The notes below the pieces were generated by a model. The model saw only the letters and a list, made by a program, of their open reading frames with translations. It was not told the DNA's origin and ran no database searches. A stretch of 64,000 nt of DNA from Telmatospirillum sp. (GTDB lineage: Bacteria > Pseudomonadota > Alphaproteobacteria > Rhodospirillales > Magnetospirillaceae). The DNA lies in contig JARLJB010000058.1 of NCBI GenBank assembly GCA_031291415.1, positions 1 through 64,000 on the forward strand. The letters are read 5' to 3'. The position numbers were made by a program, and so were the translations under genes. Every line of letters begins with the position of its first letter. Position 1 is the stretch's first letter. Shown here piece after piece: positions 1-8,579 of this stretch.

Positions 1-45
1 ACGCTAACCCGCCACAGCGTGTCAAACTCTTTTTTCTTCAACAAC
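1..45 (-). promoter_or_regulatory. Candidate strong promoter pointing out of the left edge
   Basis: Read on the minus strand, a perfect -35 hexamer TTGACA (positions 25 to 20) follows an A-rich tract resembling an UP element (about 29-40). With 17-nt spacing the -10 box would begin at positions 2-1 and is therefore cut off. This arrangement is common before rRNA or other highly expressed stable-RNA genes, but the downstream gene is not visible. Positions 46-196 contain no gene I can recognise. Confidence 0.35.
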
Positions 46-196
46 TTCGGGGCCTTTCGGAACCCTCCGCCGTACCGCCTCAAAGCAACCTGCCTCGTTG
101 CGGGAGGCCGGTTTCTACGCCCCTACCCAGAGGCTGTCAACACGTTAAATCGCCTTGCATGAAACAATTCTGCGTCCGCTCCCGCCGGCTGAGGTG

Positions 197-1513
197 TCAT
201 GGACGGCCGGGCGCCTGGGGAACCGCAGGAGAATCACCATCGGCAGAGCCACTCCCGGCGGCGGGCTCCCATCCGAAGACACTGCGTCCGCCGAAGGAGT
301 GGGACCGCTGGCGGTCTTCGACGACGACATCGTCGACAAAGGCGCCCGATGCCGCCAGGTCGAGCCGCCGGGCCTGCTCGTCCAGTCGGCGCAATGCCGC
401 CATCCCCTCCTCCTGGCCGAGCCTGGCTTTGACGATCGCCGCCTTCAGGACCTGGATGGTCTGGTCGTAGACCTTGAGCGGCACCGGAAACGGATGACGG
501 TCCTTGCCGCCATGGGCGAACGCGAAGCGGGCCGGGTCGGTGAAGCGATAGGGCGCCCCGTGCACAACCTCGGCAACCATCGCCAGCGCGCGGACGGTCC
601 TGGCTCCCACCCCGGGAATTCGCAGCAGATCGGCAAAATCGACCGGACCTCGATCGGCGGCGGCCACCAAGGTCGCCCGCAGGCGGTGGGCCAGGACATC
701 GTTGGCGCGGACCTCGTGATGGGCCGGCATGACGAGATGCGGCAGGACCATCTGCCGCGGTTCCTCCACCACAGCGGGCGGCGGCGGCTCCAATGCGACG
801 AACTCCCGGGCGATTCCGTCCGGTCCCAGGGTGGCAAGGACATCGATCTGCCCGCGCCGCGAGGCCGCCGCCCGACGGTCGGTAAGATTGACGATCTGAC
901 CCTGCCCATGTCCATCAATGGCGCTGTGCGGTTCCTCGACGAAACTCGTCATCCCTTCCGACAGCCAATGATAACGCCGGGCCTGTTTGCGTTCCTGGCT
1001 CATTCCCTGCTGGATCACCGCCCATTTGCCGTCGTCGGTCACGACGAAACCATGCAGATAAAGATCGAAGCCGTCCTGAACGGCGGCGCTATCGACTTTG
1101 GCGACAAGACGGCTGGCGCCGGCCAGCCCCGCCCCATCGAAGCCGACCCGCTCACCGATCGAGACGAGTTCCTGCGGTGTCTGCCGGGAATGTTTGCCCC
1201 GGCCACCGCAGATATGGACGCCAAGTTCGTCGGAAAGCGGGGCCAGGCCCCGTTTCAATGCACCGATGACGCTGGTGGTGATGCCCGAGGAATGCCAGTC
1301 CATTCCCATGACGGCACCGAACGACTGGAACCAGAAGGGATGCGCCAGCCGACGCAACAGTTCGTCGCGGCCGTAATGATGGACGATCGCCTCGCACATC
1401 ACCGAGCCAAGGCGCGCCATGCGGTCGGCCAACCATTTCGGCACATAGCCGCCATGCAGCGGCAAATCGGCGCTTCCAGTCCTCTGCGCTCCGGATCTCT
1501 GTGTCATCGCCAC
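197..1513 (-). CDS. DUF763 domain-containing protein
   Basis: A 438-residue protein recognised as the conserved DUF763 family from its overall sequence, with an early segment containing HGGYVPKWLADRM and GDWHSSG-like motifs. The molecular function of the family is not established. A PGVGARTVRAL stretch in the C-terminal half resembles a helix-hairpin-helix and suggests nucleic-acid contact, which is inference. The first possible start is GTG at 1513, with an in-frame ATG two codons later at 1507. It lies 34 bp after the acid phosphatase on the same strand and may be the last gene of a yccS-phosphatase-DUF763 transcript. The C-terminal tail of about 40 residues is Gly/Ser/Pro-rich and probably disordered. 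Confidence 0.85.
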   Translation of the reverse strand: MAMTQRSGAQRTGSADLPLHGGYVPKWLADRMARLGSVMCEAIVHHYGRDELLRRLAHPFWFQSFGAVMGMDWHSSGITTSVIGALKRGLAPLSDELGVHICGGRGKHSRQTPQELVSIGERVGFDGAGLAGASRLVAKVDSAAVQDGFDLYLHGFVVTDDGKWAVIQQGMSQERKQARRYHWLSEGMTSFVEEPHSAIDGHGQGQIVNLTDRRAAASRRGQIDVLATLGPDGIAREFVALEPPPPAVVEEPRQMVLPHLVMPAHHEVRANDVLAHRLRATLVAAADRGPVDFADLLRIPGVGARTVRALAMVAEVVHGAPYRFTDPARFAFAHGGKDRHPFPVPLKVYDQTIQVLKAAIVKARLGQEEGMAALRRLDEQARRLDLAASGAFVDDVVVEDRQRSHSFGGRSVFGWEPAAGSGSADGDSPAVPQAPGRP

Positions 1514-1547
1514 GCCATTCCGTCCACGGGAAAGCTAACGACAGGGA

Positions 1548-2336
1548 TCAAAACACCGGCAGCGCGATAAGCTCTGCTTCCTCGGCACAGCCTTGTGGGC
1601 GGGTTGTCCCTGCGTCGGCCTGCAAGCCAGCCAGTTCCTCCCTGGCCGCCTTGAAATCGTTCTGGAAGGCCGGCGATGCATGCACAACGGCAAGAGTCAC
1701 GGCCGCTGACAGACGGCCGGCCTCGACGGCACTGGTATTATGGGCGCCACAGACGATCCGGCTTTCGCCAAAAGCGCGGCCGCGGGCAAGGATGGCGCTG
1801 GCGTGATCGGGAACAAGCTCGGCCAGAAGTTCGGCCCAGGTCCATCCCCGTGTCGTGTGACCCGAGGGATAGTCATAGCTATTGGCCAGCTCGACCGTTG
1901 GTTGGCAGACCTCGCCATTATCGATCTGAAAAGGCCGCAGCCGTTTGAAATAGTCCTTGGCGACGTTCGTCCCATGCGCCGTATCGGAATTGGCTTTTTC
2001 CACCACCTGGACCAGATGAGGAGCGTTTTCCGGGGTCAGCGCGACACCGACGGCGCAGCTGAAGTCGCGCAGCAGGTCGGGAGTCGACAGCTTCACGTCG
2101 TTGGTCGCCAACGCCCAGCGGGGCGATCCGACAAATCGGCGGGTTGCCTTGAAGATCTCCCGATCGGCTTCATAGCGCGGCTCCCCCTTGACCGGGGCGG
2201 GCGGCAGAATCTTGATGGTCTCCACCGCACCGTCGGCAAGATACCCTTGCGGTCCGGTCTTGGCCTGGAGGACCAGCGGGCTCGCGGCGATCACCGTCGC
2301 CAGGAGCAGCCCGGCGCAAATATCAAAACGTTTCAT
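1548..2336 (-). CDS. Class A non-specific acid phosphatase (PhoN-like, PAP2 fold), periplasmic
   Basis: A 262-residue secreted phosphatase expected to hydrolyse phosphomonoesters in the periplasm. A Sec signal peptide covers roughly residues 1-23 (MKRFD start, hydrophobic core, cleavage near LQA-KT). The class A signature is visible: K-x6-RP (KDYFKRLRP), PSGHT, and SR-x5-H (ESRIVCGAH). In the last block the family normally has HxxSD, but this protein reads HNTSA, so the usual Asp is Ala (codon GCC). The start at 2336 is chosen because it begins the signal peptide; the open frame extends further upstream only as antisense-like sequence. It begins 8 bp after the yccS stop, so the two are probably co-transcribed. 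Confidence 0.88.
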   Translation of the reverse strand: MKRFDICAGLLLATVIAASPLVLQAKTGPQGYLADGAVETIKILPPAPVKGEPRYEADREIFKATRRFVGSPRWALATNDVKLSTPDLLRDFSCAVGVALTPENAPHLVQVVEKANSDTAHGTNVAKDYFKRLRPFQIDNGEVCQPTVELANSYDYPSGHTTRGWTWAELLAELVPDHASAILARGRAFGESRIVCGAHNTSAVEAGRLSAAVTLAVVHASPAFQNDFKAAREELAGLQADAGTTRPQGCAEEAELIALPVF

Positions 2337-2344
2337 CAAAAACC

Positions 2345-4543
2345 TCACTTCTTTCCCGGTGTGTTTTGCTGGAGTTGCGCAGCCAGAGCGCGGATCGGGG
2401 CAAGCTGGCGGCAGATCAACGAGAGTTGTGTCCCAAGCAGCCGGTGTTGGTCGTCGGCGTCCCCGGCCGCCGTCTCCAATTCTTGCGCAAGCTGGTCCTC
2501 CTCGCCATTGGCGAGCGCCACCGGCCGGCAAGCGGCAAGATCATCGGCAATTCCATCGAGAGCCACCGCGATACGGTCGGCGGCGGCGGAGAGGCGGTCA
2601 TCGCGGAAACTGGCCGGCAGCGCCGCGCGATGCGCACCCAGGGCCGACAGGTAACCAAGCAGGGTATGCGACATCACCAGATTCCGCAGACATGACTCGG
2701 CTTCCTTGCGGAAACGTCCCGGTTCGCCAAGCATGTTCGACAAGGTGGCGGACAGCGCGGCATCGGCGGCGTGGGCGTTGCGCCGGGCCACGCGATAGGC
2801 CAAATCGTCGCTTTTGCCGGTGTCGTATTGTCGCATGAGCTCGCGTAGATAGCGGCTGCTTCCGTTCAGCGTGCCCGCCACCACCTTGTGCAGCTGACGT
2901 CCTTGCCAGTCGGGCAAAACGAAGAAGACCACCAGACCCGAGATCAGGCTGCCCAGCAATGTGTCGGTAAGCCGCGGCCAGATAATCCCATAGCCATCAA
3001 CCACTTGATTGAAGCAGCATACCACCATCAGCGTGATGGCGCCGGTTGCCAGCACGTAACGGTTGGTCCGGTATATGAAGAAGGCCACGCCGGCGGCCAC
3101 GGCGATCAACCGTTGAATTTCCGGACCGGGGAAAAGCGTGATCAACGCCCACCCGGCAATCAATCCGAGAACGGTGCCGGAAATCCGCTGCCACAGGCGT
3201 TGCCGGGTGGACGCGTAGTTCGGTTGGCAGACGAACAGCGTCGTCAGCAAGATCCAATATCCCAAGGTCGGATGGATCAGATATTTGACGCCGTATCCCG
3301 CTCCCAACGCCAACGTCAGACGTAACGCATGACGGAACACTGGCGAACTCGGAGTGACCTGGTGACGGACCCGATCCCAGGCGTCCCGCAACGAGCGGGG
3401 CGAACCGTCGAAGAGACTGTTGTCATGTTCGCCGGCAAGCTCCACCGGATTGTTAGCCTTGGCCAGGACCTGCTCGAGCGACGTGAGATTGCCGATCAAA
3501 TCGCTCAGCGAGCGCAGCAGCGTGCGACCACCGGAATTGTCCTCTGCATGCAGATAAACCAGCGACTCCTGCAAATCTGCCAAAGCGAGCCGACTTCCGT
3601 CGTAGTCGAAGGGCTGGCGCAGCCGGATGGCCTGGGCAAGTGCCTGGCAGGCCAGGCCCTGCTGGCGCAACAGACGCTGGCAGCGGAACATCACGTCGCT
3701 GTGATAAAAGGCCTCGGCGAATTCCTCGTAAGGATAGTGGGAAGAACTCGCCCGTTCATGGATGTCCTGCGCCATGAAAAAGAGACTGAGGTAGCGGTTG
3801 ACCTGCTGTTGCCCGAGATTACCCTGAAGACGGCTGCGGATGATTTCCTTGACCTGATTGAGAGCGATCACCACCTTGCCGTTCTGCCGCGCCAGGGCCA
3901 CGCGGCCGGCTTCGACATCGAGCCGGCGCGTCGGTTCGAACAGGGCCGACTTGGTCTTCAGATAGTCCCCCACCTGATCGAACAGGGCGGCCAACCCTTG
4001 CTGAACGGGTTGATAGGAGAACAGAGCCTGCCACATCACCGACAGCAGGCCGTACCAGGCTGCCCCGATGGTCAGCAGCAGGGGTTCGTGCCACAGGTCG
4101 TGCGGCGCGTTGACCTGTTCCAGGCCAAGCATCGTGTAGACGCCGAGAATCAAGGTCGCCTGGGCAATGGTGGCGTAGCGCTCGCCCAGGGCACCGGACA
4201 TGGTCAGCATGAAGGTGGAGACCACGATGCCGCCGGTGAACAGCAAGGGATAGGGCGTCAGCAGTTCGACGATGAAGGACGAAACGGCGAACAGCACGAC
4301 AGTAATGGTCGACGCCTTGAGACGCCCCCGCCAACTGTCGTCGGTTTCCGCCAGGGCACCGGCGATGATGCCGAGAAACAGCGGAATGACCAGGGTGATG
4401 CTGTCCAAAAACGAGCAGACAGCCATGGCAGCCGAAAGCGCGAGAAAAACCCGCAAGCTGTAGGAGAATTTTTTTAGCGCCCAAAGACGCTGAAGTGATT
4501 GGGAAAATGACGGCGATGACATCGCTCTGGGCTGAGACTCCAT
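2345..4543 (-). CDS. yccS: YccS/FUSC-family inner-membrane protein
   Basis: A 732-residue integral membrane protein of the YccS/YhfK (FUSC, aromatic-acid exporter-like) family. Two blocks of hydrophobic helices are visible, at about residues 25-160 and 400-520. They are separated by a soluble region and followed by a soluble C-terminal domain of about 200 residues, the usual two-module layout and length. The N-terminal motif ending in LGERYATIAQATLILGVYTML closely resembles E. coli YccS. The physiological substrate is unknown. M1 at 4543 and M8 at 4522 are both plausible starts. It heads a minus-strand run with acid phosphatase 8 bp downstream. Confidence 0.88.
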   Translation of the reverse strand: MESQPRAMSSPSFSQSLQRLWALKKFSYSLRVFLALSAAMAVCSFLDSITLVIPLFLGIIAGALAETDDSWRGRLKASTITVVLFAVSSFIVELLTPYPLLFTGGIVVSTFMLTMSGALGERYATIAQATLILGVYTMLGLEQVNAPHDLWHEPLLLTIGAAWYGLLSVMWQALFSYQPVQQGLAALFDQVGDYLKTKSALFEPTRRLDVEAGRVALARQNGKVVIALNQVKEIIRSRLQGNLGQQQVNRYLSLFFMAQDIHERASSSHYPYEEFAEAFYHSDVMFRCQRLLRQQGLACQALAQAIRLRQPFDYDGSRLALADLQESLVYLHAEDNSGGRTLLRSLSDLIGNLTSLEQVLAKANNPVELAGEHDNSLFDGSPRSLRDAWDRVRHQVTPSSPVFRHALRLTLALGAGYGVKYLIHPTLGYWILLTTLFVCQPNYASTRQRLWQRISGTVLGLIAGWALITLFPGPEIQRLIAVAAGVAFFIYRTNRYVLATGAITLMVVCCFNQVVDGYGIIWPRLTDTLLGSLISGLVVFFVLPDWQGRQLHKVVAGTLNGSSRYLRELMRQYDTGKSDDLAYRVARRNAHAADAALSATLSNMLGEPGRFRKEAESCLRNLVMSHTLLGYLSALGAHRAALPASFRDDRLSAAADRIAVALDGIADDLAACRPVALANGEEDQLAQELETAAGDADDQHRLLGTQLSLICRQLAPIRALAAQLQQNTPGKK

Positions 4544-4575
4544 CCGTCTGAACAGTCCTGATTGTGCCGGTCTTT

Positions 4576-4608
4576 AGAGCGTGACGTGTTAAATCCGCAT
4601 CACGCTCT
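4576..4608. repeat. Inverted repeat (9-bp stem) upstream of yccS
   Basis: AGAGCGTGA (4576-4584) pairs with TCACGCTCT (4600-4608) around a 15-nt loop. It lies in the 240-bp gap between the glycosidase stop and the yccS start. It could be the terminator of the upstream gene or part of a dispersed palindromic element; no T-run follows it. Confidence 0.5.
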
Positions 4609-4623
4609 TGGTTATATTTATGT

Positions 4624-4671
4624 CCCTCGCCGGGCGCGCGCCTCCGCGCGCTTGGCCGCGGCCTCAATGGC
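4624..4671 (-). repeat. Dispersed palindromic repeat, family B, copy 1
   Basis: A 48-nt GC-rich block, best read on the minus strand, matches 13501-13548 at most positions. It contains a hairpin with stem GCGCGC/GCGCGC and loop GGAG; the other copy has GCGGGC/GCCCGC with loop GGAT, so both sides of the stem changed together. In one frame it reads as a short Ala/Arg-rich peptide (AAKRAEARARRG), but the intergenic position and lack of a gene context argue for a structured repeat. Confidence 0.7.
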
Positions 4672-4783
4672 CGCTTTAGGTCTGGATACCGTCACCGATT
4701 CGATGGCGACGTCGCTTGATGATACGCCTCGCCGGAAGAGGCGGTCTCGAAAAATCAGGTCGGCCGCCACTCGCAGTCTTCCC

Positions 4784-6121
4784 TTAGGGCTCGACCTCCA
4801 GGATCGCCCAGCCATGGGCCGGCAGATCGATCCGGGCGGTGGCTTGACCGGCCGCCTGCAGGGCACCAAGCCCTGCGGCGATAGCCGACGCCCGCGGCAC
4901 CGTCTGACTGACAGCCCCGTCGCCGAGGTTGAGGGCGACCAGCAGACGATGGTCCGCATGGCTGCTTTCGTAGACCAGACATTGATTGGACAGATGCAAA
5001 GGGCTGACGCGGGCGGCATGCAGCCAAGCGTGCCGATGGCGCAGACCAATCAATTGCTGATGCAACCGGAAAATCGGCCAACCGGCGGCGCACAGTCCGG
5101 CCGGCGTCTCCGGAAAGGCCGGGCGGATGGCGTCGTCGCCACCGGGCCGCTCCTCCTTGATGCCGCGAAAGGCCTGTTCGTCACCCGAATAGACCGAGGG
5201 CGTCCCACCAACTGTGAAAAGGACGACCAAGGCATGCGGCAAATGCCGCTCGTCGGCAAGCTGGCTGGCCAGACGCGTCACGTCGTGGTTGCCGACGAAG
5301 GTCATCGGCTTGAAGGTCGCAAGAAAACCGTTATGGCGTTCCAAGGCCCAGGCGAGTTCGAAAAAGTTTCGATCGTTAAGGGCGCTCCAGATCGCCTTCC
5401 ACAATTCGTATTGGGTGATTGCATCCATGCCGGTCTCACGAACGAACGCGGAATAATCACCGTGGAAGACCTCACCCACGAAATAGGCCTCGGGATGGCC
5501 GGTGCGGACGCGCGGCAGAACCTCGGCCCAAAATCGCCGGGGAACGGCGTGGGCGGCGTCCAGACGCCAACCGTCAGCACCGCGGTCCAGCCAATAATCC
5601 ATGACACGCACCACATAATCCCCGACTGCCGGATCGTCGTGGTTGAGGACCACGAGACGATCATGCCCCTCGAAGGTCTGGTAGTGCGGCTCGGTCCCAG
5701 CCGGTCGGGCAAGCCGGAACCATGACGCATGCGCCGCCGCCGCCCCCTCGCGAAGAACCTCTTGAAAGGCGGGGAAGGCGCGGCCGACATGGTTGAAGAC
5801 GCCGTCCAGGATCACCCGCACCCCCCGATCATGGGCGGCGGCGAGCAGATCGTCGAAGTCCGCATCGTCGCCGAGACGGGAGTCGATGCGGAAATGATCG
5901 ACGGTGTCGTAGCCGTGGGACGAAGAGGCGAAGATGGGACCGAGCGCCAGTCCCGACGCCCCCAGTTCGACGACATAGTCCAACCAGGCTTTTATGTGGC
6001 CGAGACGATGGACGATCCCCGTCCCGCCGGGGGCTTCCCGTTCGGCACCGACGAACCCCAGCGGATAGAGATGCCACCACAGGGCATGCCTGACCCAGGC
6101 TGGTTCAGATGCCATGTTCAA
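4784..6121 (-). CDS. GH13 alpha-amylase-family glycosidase
   Basis: A 445-residue cytoplasmic protein (no signal peptide) with the GH13 catalytic core: conserved region I DGVFNH (106-111), nucleophile in DGWRLDAAH (Asp188), acid/base in FVGEVF (Glu217) and the third acid in FVGNHD (Asp280). The C-terminal portion resembles the small beta domain of the family. Its length and lack of secretion suggest an intracellular maltodextrin- or trehalose-related enzyme; the exact specificity cannot be read from motifs. The upstream lysE stop overlaps a TTG codon at 6121 (TTGA), with an ATG two codons later at 6115. Either start fits and translational coupling to lysE is likely. Confidence 0.85.
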   Translation of the reverse strand: MNMASEPAWVRHALWWHLYPLGFVGAEREAPGGTGIVHRLGHIKAWLDYVVELGASGLALGPIFASSSHGYDTVDHFRIDSRLGDDADFDDLLAAAHDRGVRVILDGVFNHVGRAFPAFQEVLREGAAAAHASWFRLARPAGTEPHYQTFEGHDRLVVLNHDDPAVGDYVVRVMDYWLDRGADGWRLDAAHAVPRRFWAEVLPRVRTGHPEAYFVGEVFHGDYSAFVRETGMDAITQYELWKAIWSALNDRNFFELAWALERHNGFLATFKPMTFVGNHDVTRLASQLADERHLPHALVVLFTVGGTPSVYSGDEQAFRGIKEERPGGDDAIRPAFPETPAGLCAAGWPIFRLHQQLIGLRHRHAWLHAARVSPLHLSNQCLVYESSHADHRLLVALNLGDGAVSQTVPRASAIAAGLGALQAAGQATARIDLPAHGWAILEVEP

Positions 6122-6729
6122 CGATCCGTCAGGGCCAGTTTTGCCCCCAGGGCGACGAAGCTTGCCGCGAATGTCCGTCGCATCCAGGTCATGACGGTTT
6201 TACGGCCGACGACGAGATCCCGCATGCTGGCGGCGAACATCCCGTAGCCGACGAAGACCGCCAAGGTCGCCGCCATGAACACGCCGCCGAGTTCAGCCAT
6301 TGTGAACAATGGCGATGCGTCGTCGGCGGCTATGAACTGCGGCAAAAAAGCAAAAAAGAAGATCGACAGTTTGGGGTTGAGGATATTGATCAGAATCCCG
6401 TCGACCACGACCCGGATGTCGGAACGCCGATCGGACGCCGCCCCCACGGTCAGCGCCCCGGTTTCCTTAAGGCTCTTCCATGCCATGAAGAGCAGATAGA
6501 GGACCCCGGCGTATTTCACCGTCTGAAACGCCACCGCCGAGGTATGAAGCAGCGCCGCCAAACCCAGCAAAGCCGCCGCCAGATGCGGGACGATACCGAG
6601 AGTACAGCCGATCGCCGCCACCAGACTGGCTCGCCGTCCCCGCGACAGACCCGCCGATAAAGTGTAAAGAACGCCGGTCCCCGGCGCCGCGACGATGATC
6701 AAAGTGGTCAGCAGAAATTCGATACTCAT
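6118..6729 (-). CDS. LysE/RhtB-family amino-acid exporter
   Basis: A 203-residue inner-membrane protein of the LysE/RhtB superfamily, with about six hydrophobic segments. The PGTGVLYTLSAGLSRGRRAS region near residues 16-35 matches the family's conserved N-terminal motif. It is expected to export an amino acid or related small molecule by proton antiport; the substrate is unknown. ATG at 6729 (MSIEF) gives the canonical N-terminus, whereas the open frame extends 16 codons further upstream. Its stop overlaps the start of the GH13 gene by 4 nt. Confidence 0.85.
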   Translation of the reverse strand: MSIEFLLTTLIIVAAPGTGVLYTLSAGLSRGRRASLVAAIGCTLGIVPHLAAALLGLAALLHTSAVAFQTVKYAGVLYLLFMAWKSLKETGALTVGAASDRRSDIRVVVDGILINILNPKLSIFFFAFLPQFIAADDASPLFTMAELGGVFMAATLAVFVGYGMFAASMRDLVVGRKTVMTWMRRTFAASFVALGAKLALTDR

Positions 6730-6836
6730 GGCGTCCTTTGCCGTGTGGAATGCCCCAGAGAATTCTGGGGCGATCAATGTCTGCGAAGAACGGTACCGCC
6801 TTTGCCGCGCCTTGGTAAGACGACATCTGCCACGCG

Positions 6837-7193
6837 TCAGTGCTTTGCTGCGAACGTATTCTCATAGAGCTCGGGCCGAAAACCGATCACTCGGGTTTCT
6901 CCGAGATCGAGGATCGGCCGCTTGATCATCGACGGTTGTCCAGCCATCAGGCTTACCGCCTTAGCGGCGTTCAGATCGCCTTTGTCCGCCTCGGGAAGCT
7001 TGCGAAAGGTGGTTCCCGCGCGGTTGAGCACGGCTTCCCAACCGAATTCGGCACAGCGATCCGCCAACCAGCGCTGATCGACACCGGCCACCTTGTAATC
7101 GTGGAAAACGTAGGCGATGCCACGCTCTTCCAGCCAGGCTCGCGCCTTCTTGATGGTGTCGCAATTCTTGATGCCGTACATCGTAATCGTCAT
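6837..7193 (-). CDS. ArsC-family thioredoxin-fold protein (YffB/Spx-like)
   Basis: A 118-residue small protein with the ArsC/YffB fold. The N-terminal GIKNCDTIKKARAWL carries the single redox Cys of the family (Cys11) but no CxxC, and the C-terminal KRPILDLGETRVIGF block is typical of YffB. YffB-like proteins are thought to be glutathione-dependent reductases; a role in arsenate reduction is not implied because no ars genes are nearby. Full length. The start at 7193 is the only good one. Confidence 0.85.
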   Translation of the reverse strand: MTITMYGIKNCDTIKKARAWLEERGIAYVFHDYKVAGVDQRWLADRCAEFGWEAVLNRAGTTFRKLPEADKGDLNAAKAVSLMAGQPSMIKRPILDLGETRVIGFRPELYENTFAAKH

Positions 7194-7236
7194 TTCGAAC
7201 TCCTGCCGCCAGCCGACCTCTCCGGGGTTTGATTCC

Positions 7237-7300
7237 CTGGAGCCGGATGATTTTTGACGGGATCGCAGAGCGATACCGTCAAAAATCTGAATCCGCCTCT
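7237..7300 (+). repeat. Dispersed palindromic repeat, family A, copy 1
   Basis: This copy is nearly identical to 37571-37634. A long hairpin is formed by ATTTTTGACGG (7250-7260) and CCGTCAAAAAT (7276-7286), with an inner stem ATCGC/GCGAT. Flanks are shared too (CTGGAGCC before, GAATCCGCCTCT after). Compared with the other copy, two stem positions changed from T-A to C-G pairs on both sides. It sits between fucO and the ArsC-like gene, a 192-bp gap with no other feature I could identify. Confidence 0.8.
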
Positions 7301-7385
7301 ATCTCAATAAAATATAGGCCGAATGGCTCGATCGTCTCCGCCGGAAGCGAAAGCGTTCCGGAGCGCGATCCCGGCAATCCTGGTT

Positions 7386-8537
7386 CTAAAAGATCGAACG
7401 GTAGAGCGTCGCGATTTCCCCGACGTTGGTGTCACGCGGATTGCCGCCGGTACAAACGTCGGCTAACGCCGCCGCGGCCAGGGCGGGAATGTCGGCTTCC
7501 TTGACCCCCACCTCTCGCAGGGAGGCGGGAATACCGACATCGTGTCCAAGCCTGGTAACGGTATCGACGGCGATGCCCCGCACCTCGGCAATCGGCTTGC
7601 CCTCCAGACCCTTGACGCCCATCGCCGTGGCAATGGCGCGGTATTTCTCGCCGGTGTAGTCCGCGTTGTAGGCCATGACCGTCGGCAACAAGACCGCGTT
7701 GGCGACACCATGCGGCGTGTCATAGAAGGCGCCAAGCGGATGGGCCATGCCGTGGACCAGCCCAAGACCGACATTGGAAAAACCCATGCCGGCGACATAC
7801 TGTCCAAGGGCCATGTCGATAACGCCTTGCGCGTCGCCGGCACAGGAGGCGCGCAGCGACCGCGCGATGATTTCGATGGCCTTCAGATGCAGGGCGTCGG
7901 TCAGTTCCCAGGCGCCTTTGGTGATAAAGCCTTCGATGGCGTGCGTCAAAGCGTCCATCCCGGTCGCCGCCTTCAGGGATTTCGGCATGCTGCTCATCAG
8001 ATCGGCGTCGATGATGGCGACGATCGGAATGTCATGCGGATCGACGCAGACGAACTTGCGGCGCTTCTCCTCGTCGGTGATGACATAGTTGATCGTCACC
8101 TCCGCCGCGGTTCCCGCCGTGGTCGCCAAGGCGATCATCGGCACCGCCGGCTTCTTGGTGGCCGCTACCCCTTCAAGGCTGCGGATGTCGGAGAATTCCG
8201 GATTGTTGGAGATGATCCCGATAGCCTTGGACGTGTCTTGTGGCGAACCGCCGCCGATGGCGATCAGATAGTCGGCCTTGGACCGCGCGAAGGCGGCAAG
8301 CCCCGCCTTGACCACCTTCATCGTCGGGTTGGGCACGACCTCGTCAAAGAGTTCATAAGGCAATCCCGCCTCGTCAAGAATAGAAGTGACTTTCGCGACA
8401 ACACCAGTCTTCACCAGAACTTTGTCAGTGACGACCAAAGCTTTCTTAAATCCCCGCCGTTTGACTTCATCGACAATTTGATAGCGCGCGCCTGGACCGA
8501 AATAGGACGTTTCGTTGAGGATCATTCTATTCGTCAT
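7386..8537 (-). CDS. fucO: Lactaldehyde reductase / iron-dependent group III alcohol dehydrogenase FucO
   Basis: A 383-residue iron-containing alcohol dehydrogenase strikingly close to E. coli FucO, which reduces L-lactaldehyde to 1,2-propanediol with NADH. Visible motifs are the nucleotide-binding GGGSPQD (95-101) and metal ligands Asp195 and His199 (DALTH), His262 and His276 (HGMAHPLGAFYDTPHG). The family-specific TINYVITDEEKRRKFVCVD block is also present. No fucose or rhamnose pathway gene is adjacent, so it stands alone here and may serve general aldehyde or propanediol metabolism. A 12-bp inverted repeat just upstream may control it. The high similarity to enteric FucO could reflect transfer, which is inference. 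Confidence 0.93.
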   Translation of the reverse strand: MTNRMILNETSYFGPGARYQIVDEVKRRGFKKALVVTDKVLVKTGVVAKVTSILDEAGLPYELFDEVVPNPTMKVVKAGLAAFARSKADYLIAIGGGSPQDTSKAIGIISNNPEFSDIRSLEGVAATKKPAVPMIALATTAGTAAEVTINYVITDEEKRRKFVCVDPHDIPIVAIIDADLMSSMPKSLKAATGMDALTHAIEGFITKGAWELTDALHLKAIEIIARSLRASCAGDAQGVIDMALGQYVAGMGFSNVGLGLVHGMAHPLGAFYDTPHGVANAVLLPTVMAYNADYTGEKYRAIATAMGVKGLEGKPIAEVRGIAVDTVTRLGHDVGIPASLREVGVKEADIPALAAAALADVCTGGNPRDTNVGEIATLYRSIF

Positions 8538-8549
8538 AATTATCGACCT

Positions 8550-8579
8550 CTAATATATCTCGGACGTGAGATATATTAG
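8550..8579. promoter_or_regulatory. Perfect inverted repeat, probable operator upstream of fucO
   Basis: CTAATATATCTC (8550-8561) and GAGATATATTAG (8568-8579) form perfect 12-bp arms around a 6-nt spacer, starting 13 bp upstream of the fucO ATG. The AT-rich palindrome stands out from the GC-rich background and is more like a dimeric-regulator site than a terminator. The rest of the 235-bp gap to yoaK holds nothing else recognisable. Confidence 0.6.

Noticed and set aside
155..1570. Long plus-strand ORF opposite DUF763
   Set aside because: Antisense shadow in high-GC DNA; the minus-strand frame carries the recognisable protein family.
4618..5049. Small protein ending AAKRAEARARRG
   Set aside because: The end of this frame is repeat family B and the rest is a shadow of the GH13 gene.
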